A DNA stretch of 9,538 nt from Candidatus Rifleibacteriota bacterium (GTDB lineage: Bacteria; Riflebacteria; Ozemobacteria; Ozemobacterales; Ozemobacteraceae): the NCBI GenBank assembly GCA_022704885.1, contig JAKJFO010000095.1, forward strand, positions 5,754-15,291, read 5' to 3'. The notes below the pieces were generated by a model. The model saw only the letters and a list, made by a program, of their open reading frames with translations, was not told the origin of the DNA and made no database searches. The position numbers and the translations under genes were made by a program. Below, one piece after another: positions 7,176 through 9,538 of this stretch. Within the stretch, counting starts at the first letter, position 1; every line of letters starts with the position of its first letter.

Positions 7176-7275
7176 CATTTAGAAAAGAAGAAAGCTTCTG
7201 CTGTCTGTGAAATCGGCGGATTTATTCCCTTTCTTTTCTGGCCTTATTTTCGTGTCTTAGTGGCTTTGTGCGAGT

Positions 7276-7307
7276 TTGTCATTCTGCTCGAACCGTTATG
7301 ATGACGG
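7276..7307 (+). promoter_or_regulatory. Candidate sigma-70-type promoter overlapped by a dyad, upstream of fliK
   Basis: TTGTCA (7276-7281, 5/6 match) and TATGAT (7297-7302, 5/6 match) are separated by 15 bp, shorter than ideal. The -10 lies inside an imperfect 15-bp dyad, CCGTTATGATGACGG (7293-7307), with one non-complementary pair. That arrangement would suit an operator. Both calls are by eye, and the leader to the fliK start would exceed 100 nt. Confidence 0.25.
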
Positions 7308-7343
7308 ATGGGGGCGGCTGGAGAAGATTTTTTTATTAATCGC

Positions 7344-7371
7344 TAAGGGTTCGGAAAAATTATGACGATAA
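7344..7371 (+). promoter_or_regulatory. Candidate sigma-28 (FliA/SigD) flagellar promoter for fliK-flgD
   Basis: TAAGGGTT (7344-7351), a 12-bp spacer and GACGATAA (7364-7371) compare with the enterobacterial sigma-28 consensus TAAAGTTT-N11-GCCGATAA at 6/8 and 7/8 positions, with a spacer one base longer. It sits 46 nt before the fliK start, a natural distance, and fliK is a plausible flagellar-sigma target. Confidence 0.45.
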
Positions 7372-7403
7372 AGATAGTGGGAAACTATACAAAATTAAAA
7401 AGG

Positions 7404-7413
7404 AAGGAGGTGA
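7404..7413 (+). promoter_or_regulatory. Full-length Shine-Dalgarno site of fliK
   Basis: AAGGAGGTGA is complementary over all 10 bases to the usual 16S rRNA 3' end and lies 4 nt before the ATG. This fixes the fliK start and predicts strong initiation. Confidence 0.8.
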
Positions 7414-7417
7414 AACG

Positions 7418-9418
7418 ATGAATAATGACATTTTAGCTGGTATTTCCGGGGTATTTACGTTTGAACTGCCCCAGAACAGGCAAAGTGCCACCGGCAAATC
7501 ACAGTCTGGCGACTTCCTCAGCCTGCTACAGCAGCAACTGGATGAGACTTCGGCTCCAAACACAACTGGCGAACTGACCGACAGTACCAGAATTTTCTCT
7601 TTCAGCGGAATCGCCGCAATCAACCCTTTACTGGCTGATCGTCCGGAAAAGTTCGAAATCCCGGTTCGCAACGACCAGTTCAGAGAAGACACGCGCGTCG
7701 AATCGTTCAAAGAGCAGTACGCCGACTTAGACAAGTCAGACAAAATCGACAGAAGCGAAAGCAGAGCATCAGAAGCCAGGGTTGACGACAAGACTTCCAA
7801 AGACGATCAGGGTAAAACTGCCGACAAAGCAGAGAATTCTGAAGAGCCAGAAGAAGAAACTGCTGTCGAAGCCACTGCTTCGGAAGCAGAGACTGCCGAC
7901 GAAGAAGTCGCTCTTACACTTGATAGCTCACCTGAATCACAGAATGTCTCTGAAATTCAGTCAGACGCAATCGCTGATCTCGTAAAGACTGTTACAGGCA
8001 AAGACGACGCGAGCGTAACCGAAGTTTCTGACAGCGGATCAGAGGTTGACGCTGAGACGGACAGACAGACAGATTTCGCGGCACTGATCGAAGAACTGGC
8101 TGGCAACCTGACTGAAGAAGAAAAGTCTACGCTGGTCGAAGCACTGCAGAGCCTTTCGCCAGAGGAGTTTGCCGCTCTGACCGCATCACCAGAAGCGTTT
8201 AAAGAAGTTCTTGGTGAAATGATCGCTTCAATGACCGATTCAGAAGCTAAGGACAAGCTGTTGACACTGACAGAATCGCCGGAACTGATGCAGTTGTTAC
8301 AGAATCTGGCCGAGCAGCAGAAAGCAGCTGAAGCAGTCGTTCAAGTGACTGATGAAGCTGAGAACAGGCAAAAGCAGTCGGCGAGCCATGACGAAGAGCT
8401 CACAGTGAGCCCTGACCCGACTCAGCTGACATCGGGCAACGAAACTGCCAATGCAGCAGCTGCCGACAATTCTGAAGGCGAAGCACTGACAGAAGAAAAA
8501 GCAGCAGGCGATACTGAACGCCACAAAACCACGCGAAATACCAAAGACACGAATGTCGAAAACAGCCAGATCAAGGAAGGCAGCGATCAGCCACAAAATC
8601 AGGAAAGTCTGCGCGAAGAGTTCAAGCGTCTGAATCAGCCGATCAACGAAGCAGCCAGCTCGAGCGACCAGGCCGAAACAGCCGATGAACCAGTGCTCGC
8701 AAACAAATCCAATATGCAGACGGCTACTGCCCAGCCGGTGACACCTGAACAGGCTAAGGCAGCAGTAGAAGAAGCTGCCCGCAAATTCATTTCTCTGTTC
8801 GCAGATAAAACTGCGGGCGGTGAAAAGGCAACAGCAGCGGCGACCTACTCTCCTGAAGCGGTTAAACGACATTCGGCCATGAACAACAACAGTGCCGACC
8901 ATGGAAGCAACGGATTCTCTTCGCACAACGGCACTCCCGCAAGTTCGATGAGCGCAGCCCGGCCCGCCACACCAGTTCCGGCCGCCACTCAGATTTTCAG
9001 CCAGATGCTTGAAAAGGCAGAATATCTGAAAACCGAGAATGGCAGCAAGATTCTCAACATGGAACTCGACCCCGGCGAACTTGGCAAACTCGAAATGGAA
9101 CTTACCTCCAGGGATGGAACAGTATCGGCCCGCATTTCGGCCGAAAGCGCCCTTGCCAAAGCACGTCTCGAAGAACTGGCACCCCAGATCAAAGAGCAGC
9201 TTCTCAACCAGGGCGTAAATTTGACCGAAATAACTGTGGACATTTCGTCGAGAAATCCCGATGAAAGTAACAGGAATCAGATGTATGGCAGAAAAAACAG
9301 ATCCGGTCGCATTCAGGCAGGCGGCAACGACACTGCTGAAGCGATTATAAGAAAGAATGTGCTGCCCAATCTGAGACGGGCTGCGTTGAATATCAAAGCA
9401 GTTGACCTGACCGTATAG
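7418..9418 (+). CDS. fliK: Flagellar hook-length control protein FliK
   Basis: 666 aa. In the known family, FliK is secreted through the flagellar export apparatus, measures hook length and switches export from hook to filament substrates. The C-terminal domain (about residues 523-612) has the typical Flg_hook pattern: LNMELDPGELGKLEMEL, then DGTVSARISAESALAKARL, then IKEQLLNQGVNLTEITVDI. The N-terminus (1-45, with DFLSLLQQQL) precedes a very acidic, Ser/Thr/Ala-rich, probably disordered middle (about 100-500) containing a helical island at about 218-305. Salmonella FliK has about 405 residues, so this protein is long, and the extra length is in the middle. A basic tail (about 615-666, with KNRSGR and LRRAALNIK) follows the domain. 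The stop codon overlaps the flgD ribosome-binding site. Long open frames on the opposite strand (8297-9511 and 7360-7800) are shadows. Confidence 0.92.
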   Translation: MNNDILAGISGVFTFELPQNRQSATGKSQSGDFLSLLQQQLDETSAPNTTGELTDSTRIFSFSGIAAINPLLADRPEKFEIPVRNDQFREDTRVESFKEQYADLDKSDKIDRSESRASEARVDDKTSKDDQGKTADKAENSEEPEEETAVEATASEAETADEEVALTLDSSPESQNVSEIQSDAIADLVKTVTGKDDASVTEVSDSGSEVDAETDRQTDFAALIEELAGNLTEEEKSTLVEALQSLSPEEFAALTASPEAFKEVLGEMIASMTDSEAKDKLLTLTESPELMQLLQNLAEQQKAAEAVVQVTDEAENRQKQSASHDEELTVSPDPTQLTSGNETANAAAADNSEGEALTEEKAAGDTERHKTTRNTKDTNVENSQIKEGSDQPQNQESLREEFKRLNQPINEAASSSDQAETADEPVLANKSNMQTATAQPVTPEQAKAAVEEAARKFISLFADKTAGGEKATAAATYSPEAVKRHSAMNNNSADHGSNGFSSHNGTPASSMSAARPATPVPAATQIFSQMLEKAEYLKTENGSKILNMELDPGELGKLEMELTSRDGTVSARISAESALAKARLEELAPQIKEQLLNQGVNLTEITVDISSRNPDESNRNQMYGRKNRSGRIQAGGNDTAEAIIRKNVLPNLRRAALNIKAVDLTV

Positions 9419-9431
9419 GAGGCATGGTTCG

Positions 9432-9538
9432 ATGGCTATAGAAACAGTAAACATACCTGAAAGCGGCTTGAATCTTAATACGACAAGAACGCCGACACAG
9501 GAGCTTGGCAAAGACGACTTCCTGAAGCTTCTGACCGT
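9432..9538 (+). CDS. flgD: Flagellar hook assembly scaffold (hook cap) protein FlgD, N-terminal fragment
   Basis: Only the first 35 codons lie in the window. The segment ELGKDDFLKLLT (residues 24-35) is the conserved N-terminal FlgD motif that normally continues toward an 'LxxQDPLxP' segment. FlgD caps the growing hook and is exported with FliK; a fliK-flgD gene order is common. AGGAGG at 9417-9422 overlaps the fliK stop codon and lies 9 nt before the ATG at 9432, indicating coupled translation. An ATG at 9424 is only one base from the site and in another frame. Confidence 0.85.
   Translation, partial: MAIETVNIPESGLNLNTTRTPTQELGKDDFLKLLT

Larger units (their letters stand above)
6993..7274. 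repeat. Intergenic element bounded by imperfect inverted repeats (MITE/REP-like)
   Basis: The left arm (about 6993-7030) reads TCGCACTGAGACGCGGAG and on to AAAAGAAA. The right arm (about 7228-7274), read in reverse complement, gives TCGCAC, then ACTAAGACACG, then AGAAAAGAAA. TCGCAC is identical at both outer ends, CACTGAGACGCG pairs with CACTAAGACACG at 10 of 12 positions, and AAAAGAAA is shared at the inner ends. The right arm has an insertion of about 6 bp after TCGCAC. The roughly 200 bp between the arms hold a repeated 12-bp motif and a small hairpin. Similar purine-rich 'GAGACGCGGAG' / 'GTGTCTTAGTGGCTTTGTG' text is, from memory, common as dispersed intergenic repeats in several phyla. 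No transposase is present. Target-site duplications were not identified. Confidence 0.5.

Noticed and set aside
6966..7178. 70-codon minus-strand frame in the intergenic region
   Set aside because: Covers the left arm of the repeat element; Ser/Cys/Phe-rich product without signal or motif, typical of a repeat read as protein.
7032..7301. 89-codon plus-strand frame in the intergenic region
   Set aside because: Translates straight through the inverted-repeat element and the 12-bp repeat; low-complexity basic product, no good ribosome-binding site.
8297..9511. 404-codon minus-strand open frame across fliK and flgD
   Set aside because: Antisense to a clear FliK C-terminal domain and the FlgD N-terminus; its openness follows from codon use on the real strand.

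Overview
The window most likely comes from a motile Gram-negative (diderm) bacterium. Flagellar genes run rightward, and a block of exported envelope proteins, including a probable outer-membrane barrel, runs leftward. The lineage cannot be fixed from the sequence. The combination of secreted FecR-domain proteins, a long M23 peptidase and a fliK-flgD pair is loosely reminiscent of poorly cultivated phyla such as Candidatus Riflebacteria, but that is only a weak impression.

Leftward block (positions 1-6788, minus strand, in transcription order): (a) an exported M23/LytM peptidase of 652 aa with a TTG start; (b) a secreted FecR-domain/helical protein of 555 aa, followed by a Rho-independent terminator; (c) its tandem paralogue of 567 aa; (d) 21 bp further on, a gene that runs off the left edge of the window. 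Gene (d) has a signal peptide, a helical segment, a Pro/Ala-rich linker and a probable outer-membrane beta-barrel. The paralogues share about 90% identity over the FecR domain and clearly less in the helical region. They keep exactly two cysteines at matching places, the same ribosome-binding-site geometry and similar candidate promoters. The second paralogue and the barrel gene look co-transcribed, while the first paralogue is insulated by the terminator.

Central gap (6789-7417, about 630 bp): no convincing protein gene. It holds an imperfect inverted-repeat element of about 280 bp, a duplicated 12-bp motif, a small hairpin, a perfect 10-bp palindrome, and candidate promoters for the divergent transcription units, including a good sigma-28-like match upstream of fliK.

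Rightward block (7418 to the right edge): fliK (flagellar hook-length control, 666 aa with an unusually long acidic middle) and the first 35 codons of flgD (hook cap / hook assembly scaffold). The flgD ribosome-binding site overlaps the fliK stop codon, so the two are translated from one flagellar transcript.

The best candidate for something undescribed is the secreted FecR-helical paralogue pair next to a helical-linker-barrel protein. This could be a periplasm/outer-membrane assembly, and it lacks the transmembrane anti-sigma layout of classical FecR. That role is inference from architecture and gene order only.
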